DNA of 64,000 nucleotides, from positions 26,642 through 90,641 of the forward strand of contig JBFONU010000015.1 in assembly GCA_040779345.1 (NCBI GenBank), read 5' to 3'. This DNA is from Thalassotalea_H sp040779345 (lineage in GTDB: Bacteria > Pseudomonadota > Gammaproteobacteria > Enterobacterales > Alteromonadaceae). Under the pieces are notes generated by a model. It was given only the letters and a program-made list of their open reading frames with translations, was not told the DNA's origin and did no database searches. Shown one piece after another: positions 1 through 8,157 of this stretch. Numbering within the stretch: the first letter of the stretch is position 1; each line of letters begins with the position of its first letter. The translations under genes were made by a program, and so were the position numbers.

Positions 1-416
1 ACTGACACCAATGGAATTAAATAACGACTGTCTGCTTCTGAGAAACTTTCAGTCATTAAGCCCCTTTGTGCTAAAAATTTTGTCGCTGCTTGGTACTGCT
101 TTCTCACCCATTGTTGTTGCTCTATTTCTGATAGCTGAGGGCCTTTATTCATTTACATTTATCCTTTACGACTTCTTATTTTCGCTAGAGAATATATAAA
201 GATTTATCGACAAGCAAGCCGTTGTCATTCACGTATTTTTACTCTCCAGTTGATTTGTACAAATTATCAAACAGAATTGACTAAAAATAGGAGATATTTA
301 GCATAAATAATTCACTGGTCGACTAGCTATACATGATGCTAAGTGATATTGTGCGCCTCGAGAAATATTACAAGATGGGTTTCAACAAAACCAAATTAAC
401 CTACGGAGAAACGGTA
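1..416. other. Left-edge noncoding stretch with a possible promoter
   Basis: No convincing gene lies before the amino acid dehydrogenase. A possible sigma-70 promoter on the plus strand is TTGACT at 277-282 with TAGCAT at 299-304 (16-bp spacer). An ATG-initiated 62-codon frame at 11-199 has no ribosome binding site and looks like chance. The stretch between the promoter and the preferred dehydrogenase start at 417 would be a leader of about 100 bases. Confidence 0.4.
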
Positions 417-1460
417 GTGGCATTTTTCGATTTAGTAGATTTTGACGATCACGAACAAGTGGTGTTTTGTAGTGATGAGAAAACCGGCTTAAAAGCGATT
501 ATAGCTGTTCATAATACAGCGTTAGGGCCAGCAGCAGGCGGTTGTCGTTTTTGGGATTACACCAATGATGAAGCTGCGTTAAAAGATGTACTGCGTTTAT
601 CCAGAGGTATGACATACAAAAATGCGATGGCAGGCCTAAAATTAGGTGGTGGGAAAGCAGTTATTTTAGGTAATCCTACAGCCCTCAAATCTGATGCATT
701 GTTCAAAGCATTTGGTAGAGCCGTTAATAATGTTGGCGGGCGCTATTACACGGCTGAAGATGTTAATATTACTACCGGTGATATGGCTATTGTTAACCTA
801 GAAACTGATTTTGTTGCTGGGCTTGATGGTAAAAGTGGTAACCCTGCTCCATTTACCGCTTTAGGCACGTTTTTAGGCATTAAAGCTGCTGTTAAATTTA
901 AATTAGGTACAGACGACTTATCAGGCATCAAAGTAGCCGTTCAAGGTCTAGGCAGTGTCGGTTACAGTTTATGTGAGAAACTGCATGCTGCTGGTGCAGA
1001 GTTAATCGTTACTGACATTAACATAGCCGCTTTAGATAAAGCCGCAATAGAGTTTAATGCGAAGGTTGTAGAATTAGACGAAATATATGATCAGGATGTT
1101 GACGTATTCTCACCTTGTGCACTTGGCGCATCAATCAGCGACGATACTGTTAATCGTTTAAAAGCATCAATTGTTGCTGGCTGTGCAAATAATCAACTAG
1201 CCGAAGCCAAACATGATCAAATCCTTAAAGATAAAGGCATTTTATATGTTCCTGATTATGTGATTAATGCCGGCGGTATCATCAATGTTGCATTAGAAAT
1301 ATATCCAGAGCCCTATTGTGCTGATGAAGCAACTCGATTAGTTGAAAATATTTACCAAACACTTATCAATGTTTTTGAAAAAGCAGCCAAAGAAGATAAG
1401 CCAACCGGTATAGTTGCTGACGAAATGGCGAGAGAGATCATAGCCAACGGCGCCAAGTAA
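417..1460 (+). CDS. Leu/Val/Phe-type amino acid dehydrogenase (leucine dehydrogenase family)
   Basis: NAD-dependent oxidative deamination of branched-chain amino acids to 2-oxo acids, in the cytoplasm. With the start chosen here (347 residues, normal for the family) the substrate-site lysines fall at K68 (TYKNA) and K80 (GGGKAV) and the catalytic aspartate at D115 (AEDVN), the positions known in Bacillus leucine dehydrogenase. A Rossmann GLGSVG motif is at 177-182. The reading frame extends upstream to an ATG at 333, but the extra 28 residues are not family-like, whereas GTG at 417 has GGAG at 405-408 with 8-base spacing, so I take GTG 417 as the start. The gene is monocistronic and ends in a strong hairpin. 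Substrate preference among Leu, Val and Phe cannot be read from sequence. Confidence 0.93.
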   Translation: MAFFDLVDFDDHEQVVFCSDEKTGLKAIIAVHNTALGPAAGGCRFWDYTNDEAALKDVLRLSRGMTYKNAMAGLKLGGGKAVILGNPTALKSDALFKAFGRAVNNVGGRYYTAEDVNITTGDMAIVNLETDFVAGLDGKSGNPAPFTALGTFLGIKAAVKFKLGTDDLSGIKVAVQGLGSVGYSLCEKLHAAGAELIVTDINIAALDKAAIEFNAKVVELDEIYDQDVDVFSPCALGASISDDTVNRLKASIVAGCANNQLAEAKHDQILKDKGILYVPDYVINAGGIINVALEIYPEPYCADEATRLVENIYQTLINVFEKAAKEDKPTGIVADEMAREIIANGAK

Positions 1461-1487
1461 TTTCATCAAACTATTTTAGCGCATTAT

Positions 1488-1516
1488 AAAAAACCGATCA
1501 TTTGATCGGTTTTTTT
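1488..1516. terminator. Bidirectional intrinsic terminator
   Basis: A perfect stem of ACCGATCA paired with TGATCGGT is flanked by an A-run on the left and a T-run on the right, so it can terminate both the dehydrogenase (plus) and ydiJ (minus), which converge here. Confidence 0.88.
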
Positions 1517-1552
1517 ATGCATACGAACATCAATTACATAACTATGATCGAG

Positions 1553-4500
1553 TTACTTAATTGCCTCAAACAAAGCTTCGATAGGATGCCGAGTTTTTAA
1601 TTGACCTAATCGTTTCACTTGGCTGCGACAAGAATAGCCTGTCACAAGGATTTCAGCTTCATCTAATCCGGCTATTTTGGGCTGCCAACTTAGCTCATAT
1701 AAGTCTTTTGAGTGTTCAAAGTTCACTTGTTCATGGCCATAGGTTCCTGCCATTCCACAACAACCAACTGACACTTTTTCAAGTGACAAACCAAAATGTT
1801 TGAAAATATTAATCCACTCTTGCTCGCTGCCCGCTAATGCGGTTTTTTCGGTGCAGTGTGCAAACAATTTATAACTTGTTTGATTATTAGCTGGTTTATC
1901 TTTGCTTGGTAGTTTTTTATCGTCAATCACTGATAATAACCACTCGTGGGCGAGTAAAACGTTAAAGTCTCCCCTTTTATCGCCAAGGGTTTGTTTATAC
2001 TCGTCTCGATAACAAAGCGTTAACGATGCATCCATACCGACAAGAGGAATGTCTAACTCATGTAATTGATTTAAAAATTGTGCGGTATTTTTTGCGGTAT
2101 TAGCAAAGCGCCTTAAAAAGCCTTTAACATGTTGAGGTTTACCATTAGGTTTAAACGGCAATAAAACAGGTTTTAAACCTAACTGCGCAATTAACTTCAT
2201 CATATTTTCAACAACACCCGCATCATAAAATGAAGTAAATGGGTCTTGTACCATAAACACATAAGCTTGACGTTGTTGCGCTGAAAGTTGCTGAAATTTG
2301 GCTAAATTAAAGGCGTCATATCCCTGCTGTTCAACTCGAGTTTTAAGTGTAGGTACAGTTAATAGCGGCGTATCAATATAACCAATTGTCGCTTTACTGA
2401 CTTTATCATAAAACTTGTTATCTAATACGGCATTCACAAACTTTGGCGTTTTGGCCATCAGCGGTGTTAACAGTTCTACATTGGCAACCAAGTGATCTTT
2501 TATAGGTCTAAAATAGCGTGAGTGGTAGACATTTAAAAACCGTGCTCTGAAATCAGGGACATCGACTTTTATCGGACATTGGCTGGCGCAAGCTTTACAG
2601 GCTAAACAACCTGACATCGCATCCATCACTTCATGTGAGAAATCTTGCTGATTACTCTTAGTCAGTTTATTTTTGACTTTATCCAACAGCTGTTTTACAG
2701 ACCAATCACTGATATTTTTCTCAAGTGATAAAATATCTACGCCTTTATTTTCGAGTAAGCGTAACCATTCGCGCATTAATCCAGAGCGCCCTTTTGGCGA
2801 ATGTCGACGATCACGGGTTATCTTACTTGAAGGACACATCGGGCTAAACGCATCATAGTTGAAACATAAACCATTGCCGTTACATTCCATCGCTGACTTA
2901 AACGAGTCTTTAACTTGAATAGGTATCTGTCTATCAAAGGTACCTCGTTTAACATCATCAACTGAGACTAATGATTCTGTTGAGTCAATTGGCGTACATA
3001 TTTTTCCTGGATTCATTTTATTTAATGGATCAAAAGCAGTTTTAATTTTTCTTAGTTCATTAAACAGCTCTTCACCAAAAAACTCAGGGCTATATTCACT
3101 ACGATAACCTTTGCCATGCTCTCCCCACATTAATCCGCCATATTTTGCAGTTAATGCAACCACTTTATCAGAGATTTCTCGCATGATAATTTCTTGCTCA
3201 GGATCACACATATCAAGAGCTGGACGCACATGTAAAACCCCCGCGTCAACATGGCCAAACATTCCGTAATGCAATTGGTAGCTATCAAGAAGTGCTCTAA
3301 ACTCTGCTATAAAATCCGCTAAATTTTCCGGTGGTACCGCTGTATCTTCAGCAAAGGCTAAGGGCTTTTGGCTGCCTTTTGTATTACCGAGTAAGCCGAC
3401 TGCTTTTTTACGCATCGCGTAAAGTTTACCAATACTCGCTAAATCCGATGTGACTTGATAACCAATAACACCTGTTTCATTGTCAATATCTTGATCAAGT
3501 TGAGCCGTTAACTGACTAATTTCATCTGCTAATTGCTCAGCCGACTCACCGTTATATTCGACAATATTAATGCCATCCATCACTTTATTGTCAACATCCG
3601 TAATTAAATCACTGACTGAATGCCAGACAATATCTTGCTTTGCTAAATTTAATACTTTTGAATCAATAGTTTCTACAGATGTCGCATTAGCAGCAACTAA
3701 CGTAGGCGAGTGGCGAAGTGCCGAATCAAAGCTGTCATATTTAATATTAATTAATGTTTTGGCTTTAGAGATAGGGGTTAAGTTCAATTTTGCTTCGCAA
3801 ACAAAAGCCAAGGAACCTTCAGAGCCAGTGATCAAGCGCGAAATGTCTATAGTTTTTAAATCATCGCTCACCGCATGCTCGAGATCATAGCCAGTTAAAA
3901 AGCGATTTAAACGAGGAAATTTTTCAATAATTTGTGTACGTTTACCAATACTGGTTGCAAGCACTTGTTTGATGATATTGCCTAATGAAGAATTTTCTTG
4001 GGCAAGCGTTTTTGCCTGCTCTATTGCCATTGGCGCTGTCGACAAAAGCTCACCATTTGCCAAAACCGACGTTAAGCCGAGCACATGATCCGACGTTTTT
4101 CCGTAAACAAGGGAGCCTTGCCCAGAAGCATCAGTGTTAATCATACCACCGATTGTAGCCCGGTTACTGGTCGATAAATCTGGGGAGAAGAAAAAGCCAT
4201 GAGGCCTTAAATAATCATTCAATTGATCTTTTACAACACCGGCTTCAACGCGCACCCAGTTTTCTTTTAGGTTAATTTCTAAAATACGATTCATGTACTT
4301 TGATAAATCAACAATGATCCCCGGTGTTAAACTTTGCCCATTTGTCCCTGTTCCCCCCCCTCTAGCGCTAAATTTTATTTCGCTATACTCAGCTTGACTA
4401 GCAAGCTCAGTAAGCAGTTGAATATCTTGCTTTGTGCGAGGGTGTAATACCAATTGCGGCAATTGCTGATAAATACTGTTATCTGTCGCAACGGCTAAAC

Positions 4501-4612
4501 GAGCACCATAACTGGCACTAATATCACCTGTAAAATTAAGCTGGGAAAGCGCTTTCGCGTAAGCTTGATATAACGGAGTAACAAGTTCTTGAGGATCTAA
4601 CCGAGGTAACAT
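1553..4612 (-). CDS. ydiJ: D-2-hydroxyglutarate dehydrogenase YdiJ (FAD and 4Fe-4S)
   Basis: Large flavoprotein that oxidises D-2-hydroxyglutarate to 2-oxoglutarate; E. coli YdiJ is 1018 residues and this product is 1019. The N-terminal half is an FAD_binding_4/vanillyl-alcohol-oxidase type domain (PRGGGTGTNGQSL and the GGMINTDASGQGSLVYGKTSDH region), followed by the FAD-oxidase C-terminal domain with HVDAGVLHVRP. The C-terminal part has a ferredoxin-like CLACKACASQCPIKVD cluster, and GCCGMAGTYGHE and GYSCRSQVKR resemble the CCG-type cysteine motifs of glycolate/lactate oxidases. The frame extends six codons further to a GTG at 4630, but neither start has a clear ribosome binding site; ATG 4612 matches the E. 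coli N terminus in length. It converges on the leucine dehydrogenase-like gene. Confidence 0.93.
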   Translation of the reverse strand: MLPRLDPQELVTPLYQAYAKALSQLNFTGDISASYGARLAVATDNSIYQQLPQLVLHPRTKQDIQLLTELASQAEYSEIKFSARGGGTGTNGQSLTPGIIVDLSKYMNRILEINLKENWVRVEAGVVKDQLNDYLRPHGFFFSPDLSTSNRATIGGMINTDASGQGSLVYGKTSDHVLGLTSVLANGELLSTAPMAIEQAKTLAQENSSLGNIIKQVLATSIGKRTQIIEKFPRLNRFLTGYDLEHAVSDDLKTIDISRLITGSEGSLAFVCEAKLNLTPISKAKTLINIKYDSFDSALRHSPTLVAANATSVETIDSKVLNLAKQDIVWHSVSDLITDVDNKVMDGINIVEYNGESAEQLADEISQLTAQLDQDIDNETGVIGYQVTSDLASIGKLYAMRKKAVGLLGNTKGSQKPLAFAEDTAVPPENLADFIAEFRALLDSYQLHYGMFGHVDAGVLHVRPALDMCDPEQEIIMREISDKVVALTAKYGGLMWGEHGKGYRSEYSPEFFGEELFNELRKIKTAFDPLNKMNPGKICTPIDSTESLVSVDDVKRGTFDRQIPIQVKDSFKSAMECNGNGLCFNYDAFSPMCPSSKITRDRRHSPKGRSGLMREWLRLLENKGVDILSLEKNISDWSVKQLLDKVKNKLTKSNQQDFSHEVMDAMSGCLACKACASQCPIKVDVPDFRARFLNVYHSRYFRPIKDHLVANVELLTPLMAKTPKFVNAVLDNKFYDKVSKATIGYIDTPLLTVPTLKTRVEQQGYDAFNLAKFQQLSAQQRQAYVFMVQDPFTSFYDAGVVENMMKLIAQLGLKPVLLPFKPNGKPQHVKGFLRRFANTAKNTAQFLNQLHELDIPLVGMDASLTLCYRDEYKQTLGDKRGDFNVLLAHEWLLSVIDDKKLPSKDKPANNQTSYKLFAHCTEKTALAGSEQEWINIFKHFGLSLEKVSVGCCGMAGTYGHEQVNFEHSKDLYELSWQPKIAGLDEAEILVTGYSCRSQVKRLGQLKTRHPIEALFEAIK

Positions 4613-4927
4613 AACAGCATTAAAATTCACAAAGTGGGTGTGAGCAAAAGTATATCACGGTCATATAAAAATTTTACTCATCAAGTAAAAAAGCTTAAGA
4701 ACTTTTTCAACTATCGTTAAACTTAACTTTGCATGGCGTTCAACACGCATTAAACCTGAGATAAATAATTATAACGTTTTACTGATCACTTTTAATGAAT
4801 GATGAAGTTCATATTCACTTAACCGTAACGATATTAATAAGAACATTATCAGTAAGCTATTGATTTAAGTGTAATCGTGTACTAGGTTTTTACTATATGG
4901 TCTCACTTGTATAAGGTTATAGTTTTG
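4613..4927. other. Divergent intergenic region, ydiJ / c-di-GMP operon
   Basis: About 315 bases hold the promoters for ydiJ (leftward) and the four-gene operon (rightward). A 20-base imperfect palindrome at 4797-4816 (GAAT...ATTC arms around TGAAGTTCA) could be a regulator site. A small GCGT/ACGC stem lies near 4737-4749. No strong -10/-35 pair stands out. Confidence 0.3.
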
Positions 4928-6142
4928 GTGAACTTTTTTAAATATCTACTGTTATTAATACCTTTTAACGCCTTAGCCGAAGGTCCTATAAAAGTGAGTG
5001 CCTTTGGTACTTTCGGCTTGACTTTATCTGACTCAAATATATATGGATATCGACAAGATATTAGTTACGACAAAGGCGTTTTTAGTGATGATTTTGATTT
5101 TTTAGCTACGAGCTTACTGGGCGGCCAATTATCTTATAATTTTAACCCTGATCTTGACTTTATTGGGCAAGTAATTATTAGAGACCTGCCCGACCCTAGC
5201 TTAAATAAATATATCTCTTTGGGGTTTTTACGCTACACGCCGAATGTCAATTGGAGTATTAGGCTTGGTAGAACAGCTCCTGATATATTTTTAATCACTG
5301 AATATAGAAATGTGAATATTGCGTATACTTGGGCTGAAGTCCCAAATGAAGTCTATGGAATAATTCCATTTAAACATATAGACGGCTTAGACATTACCTA
5401 CAAAACTAAACTGGCTCAAGGAACCTTAAACACAAAATTTTTTACCGGTGAAACAAAAAATAACATCACATTTAGTACCTCATCAGAATCACTTGATATA
5501 AAAGATATTATAGGGCTTTCACTCAGCTATGAAACTACAGATTGGACAATACAAGCCCGCCACACCAATACCTATATTGGGAATGAGCACCCTGACAGGG
5601 CTTTTCTTTCATCTCAAGTGGCACAAGTACCTGATTTTATTTGGCCTAACAGTAAAGAATTTAGTAACAAGTTAACAATAAAAAATAAGAAAGCGTCTTA
5701 TTCTTCAATCAGCGCACAAATTCAATTAGACAAGTATTTATTAACAACTGAATTTACCCAAATAAACTCAAATAGTGAGAGTATTCCAAAAGTTAATAAT
5801 GGCTATGTCAGCATTACTCGACAATTTGATAATCACGCATTATATGGAATTTACGGTTTTTCAGATAGCGATAAGTATAAATTTGAAGAGCCTGGTGTTG
5901 TCGAAGAAGCCGTTCCCGAACTCATTAACTATATTAATCAAGTAATGAATGTCTACTCGTCAAATCAACAGACCATTTCGTTGGGTTGGCGGTGGGATTT
6001 TAGCGCAAATGTTTCAACCTCTTTGCAGTTAAATCACACCAAGGTAGATAATCAAGGAGGAACATTATGGCAAAACCCGACCAACAGCTCCAAAGATGCT
6101 GCAATTAATACGTTATTTTTTAATGTGAGTTTCTCATTATGA
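4928..6142 (+). CDS. Outer-membrane beta-barrel protein (porin-like), first gene of c-di-GMP module
   Basis: I do not recognise a named family. The product has a signal peptide (hydrophobic LLLLIPF core ending at ALA before EGPIK) and then alternating polar/hydrophobic short strands rich in Tyr, Phe and Asn, typical of a porin-like barrel; it ends in NVSFSL, with aromatic and hydrophobic alternation like a barrel C-terminal strand. Motifs such as FLRYTPNVNWSIRLGR and GWRWDFSANVSTSLQLNHTK fit amphipathic strands. The frame is open to a TTG at 4907, but TAAGG at 4912-4916 best serves TTG 4925 or GTG 4928; GTG 4928 gives 404 residues. Its stop overlaps the next start in ATGA, so translation is probably coupled to the periplasmic binding protein gene. 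It may supply or sense the ligand for the cyclase. Confidence 0.72.
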   Translation: MNFFKYLLLLIPFNALAEGPIKVSAFGTFGLTLSDSNIYGYRQDISYDKGVFSDDFDFLATSLLGGQLSYNFNPDLDFIGQVIIRDLPDPSLNKYISLGFLRYTPNVNWSIRLGRTAPDIFLITEYRNVNIAYTWAEVPNEVYGIIPFKHIDGLDITYKTKLAQGTLNTKFFTGETKNNITFSTSSESLDIKDIIGLSLSYETTDWTIQARHTNTYIGNEHPDRAFLSSQVAQVPDFIWPNSKEFSNKLTIKNKKASYSSISAQIQLDKYLLTTEFTQINSNSESIPKVNNGYVSITRQFDNHALYGIYGFSDSDKYKFEEPGVVEEAVPELINYINQVMNVYSSNQQTISLGWRWDFSANVSTSLQLNHTKVDNQGGTLWQNPTNSSKDAAINTLFFNVSFSL

Positions 6143-6573
6143 GAAAACGTATCGCTTCCCTCTTGATATTATTAACCATGCTTTGTGCACAGGTACAAAG
6201 TACTGAAGACGACATAGTCGTTGTTGTTAACATCAAAAATAGCGTAAATAGTATGAGTCATTCACAAGTCATCGACATGTTTATGGGTAAATATGTTGCA
6301 TTTCCCAATGGTGAAAAGGCGAAACCAGTCGACTTAGATCAAGAACAACTCACAAAGGCGACTTTTTACCAAAAGCTTGTCGGACGTTCTTTATCAAATA
6401 TAAACGCTTACTGGTCTCGACTTAAGTTTACAGGCCGTATTAAAGAGTCAACCCAACTAAAAAGTGAAGCGGATGTGGTCAACTTTATAGCCAATAATAC
6501 TTCATCGATAGGCTATATCCCTAGGTCGATGACAACCGATAAACTAAAAATAGTGTATACATTTAATGAATAA
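6139..6573 (+). CDS. Short PstS-like periplasmic substrate-binding protein
   Basis: 144 residues with a signal peptide ending near QVQS. The body resembles the short PBP-like proteins often annotated as phosphate ABC transporter substrate-binding proteins: VVVNIKNSVNSMSHSQVIDMFMGK near the N terminus, FYQKLVGRSLSNINAYWSRLKFTGR in the middle and SSIGYIPRS near the end. It is about half the size of true PstS, and no transporter permease or ATPase genes are nearby, so transport is unlikely. It overlaps the upstream barrel gene by 4 bases and the downstream diguanylate cyclase gene by 8 bases. I infer that it is a periplasmic sensor partner of the cyclase. The ligand is unknown. Confidence 0.78.
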   Translation: MRKRIASLLILLTMLCAQVQSTEDDIVVVVNIKNSVNSMSHSQVIDMFMGKYVAFPNGEKAKPVDLDQEQLTKATFYQKLVGRSLSNINAYWSRLKFTGRIKESTQLKSEADVVNFIANNTSSIGYIPRSMTTDKLKIVYTFNE

Positions 6574-8137
6574 AAGTGGCTTAGTGCTAAGGTTAGCAGT
6601 CATTGTAATTTTTTCTGCCACAAGCGTGGGTATATTATCTACGCAAATTTTTCAACGTATCACCTACCTAAATGAAGTAGCGATCAGTAAAAGCAACATA
6701 ACTCAGTTATATCAAACGGTATCAACAACAGCTTCAATAGCCACTTACTTGGAAGATCAAGATCTTGTTAATGAAGTCATTAACGGGTTAGTACAAAATG
6801 ATATTATTTCTAGTGTGATGATCTCAACCGATAACCTGTCACTCACATCTCCAAATTTTGTCTCTGATAAAACTACGTTAGTGTATAAATTTTACTCTCC
6901 ATTTGAAAAGAATCGTCAAGTGGGCAATATTTCAATTACACCAAATTTGCAATACATAGAGCACAAAGCAAAAAATATTAGTTATGACAACGCAGTCGCG
7001 ATAATAACTCAAGCATCAATAATCACTCTGGTGATTATTTTAGTCGCCTATTTTGTCATCACATACCCTATCATCAGCGTCGCTAAGTCACTTAACTCAA
7101 TCAAGCCAGGAACAGCATCAAGAATCAAGACGCCAAAATATCACTCTCAAAGTGAGATCGGAGGCTTAGTTTCAGATATTAATAACCTATTATCGGAAAC
7201 TGAGATTCAAATTGAACAAGAAAGACAGCTAAGAGCAGAAGTTGAACGGTTGAGCCATCAATTTAAACTATTATTCGAAAACTCTATATCTCCAATGATA
7301 TTAGCAGAGCCAAGTGGGAACATCTTTCTTTATAATAATGCCTTTATAGATTTACTAGAAAAGCTAAACATCCCTCTTCAAAAAAATTATGGCCCTTATT
7401 TAAAAGAGCTATTCATTGAACAAAAGCAGCTTGAAGACTCCGTTCAACTTTCCTTTGGCAATAATGAAATAGCATCTGGTGAATTTGAATTAATAAATAA
7501 GGAAAGTCAGGAGAAATTATGGGTACAGGCGGTTTTAAGTCCTGCGGTAGATGAACAATATAAAGAGCACTATCAAATTACTTTACACGATATTTCTAAA
7601 CGGAAAAAATTGTTGTTACACCTAGACTCACAAGCAAATACTGATGAGCTTACTCAGTTATTAAACCGCAGAGGAGCAGAGCAAGAGTTGCTGAAATTGC
7701 ACAATAAAAAAAGTGAATTTACCCTTTTACTGCTCGATCTTAATAAATTTAAACCGATCAATGACATTTATGGTCATAATTGTGGCGATGAAATATTAGT
7801 ACATGTCGCAGGCCAACTAATTAAAAGCATCACAGACAACAGTATTGTTTCAAGATGGGGAGGAGATGAGTTCGTTATTATTATTCCTAGCAATAATATC
7901 AAGGAGATCAAAAAAATCCTTAATACCATAGAAAATAAAGTAGCAAAGCCCTACTTTCTAGCCGACCATAAATTAAATGTCACCGTTGGTGTATCTATTG
8001 GTGTTGCTATGTACCCACACGAAAAGGAGAATATTCAAGAGCTTGTAAAAGCTGCAGATAAAGCTATGTATTATGCGAAAAGAACCATGCTAGAAAGTAA
8101 TGAAAGCAACATGTGCTTCTATGCTGATTTACCTTAA
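6566..8137 (+). CDS. Membrane diguanylate cyclase (periplasmic sensor, PAS, GGDEF)
   Basis: 523 residues. TM1 is at about 7-25, a roughly 115-residue periplasmic domain follows, and TM2 is at about 145-167. A short HAMP-like stretch and a coiled region come next, then a PAS-like domain (FKLLFENSISPMILAEPSGNIF, about 230-340) and a C-terminal GGDEF domain. The active site is intact: RWGGDEF with GGDEF at 432-436, and DLNKFKPINDIYGHNCGDEIL upstream. The usual RxxD inhibitory site is not seen (the equivalent segment reads KSITDNSIVS), so product inhibition may be weak. The periplasmic domain, with its ATYLEDQDLVNEVINGL segment and short VGNISI strand, recalls the CHASE8-like sensor of YfiN; that is inference. 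It is co-translated with the binding protein gene and followed 20 bases later by an EAL gene. Confidence 0.9.
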   Translation: MNKSGLVLRLAVIVIFSATSVGILSTQIFQRITYLNEVAISKSNITQLYQTVSTTASIATYLEDQDLVNEVINGLVQNDIISSVMISTDNLSLTSPNFVSDKTTLVYKFYSPFEKNRQVGNISITPNLQYIEHKAKNISYDNAVAIITQASIITLVIILVAYFVITYPIISVAKSLNSIKPGTASRIKTPKYHSQSEIGGLVSDINNLLSETEIQIEQERQLRAEVERLSHQFKLLFENSISPMILAEPSGNIFLYNNAFIDLLEKLNIPLQKNYGPYLKELFIEQKQLEDSVQLSFGNNEIASGEFELINKESQEKLWVQAVLSPAVDEQYKEHYQITLHDISKRKKLLLHLDSQANTDELTQLLNRRGAEQELLKLHNKKSEFTLLLLDLNKFKPINDIYGHNCGDEILVHVAGQLIKSITDNSIVSRWGGDEFVIIIPSNNIKEIKKILNTIENKVAKPYFLADHKLNVTVGVSIGVAMYPHEKENIQELVKAADKAMYYAKRTMLESNESNMCFYADLP

Positions 8138-8157
8138 TATGATAGGGAAAGAGGCTA

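Noticed and set aside
11..199. 62-codon open frame at the left edge with hydrophobic residues
   Set aside because: No ribosome binding site, no recognised family and no neighbour context; likely chance in AT-rich DNA.
3570..3890. 106-codon open frame opposite ydiJ
   Set aside because: Lies wholly inside the conserved ydiJ sequence on the other strand.
4907..4927. TTG 4907 as the start of the barrel protein
   Set aside because: No ribosome binding site upstream, and it adds a stretch before the signal peptide; TAAGG at 4912-4916 favours 4925/4928.
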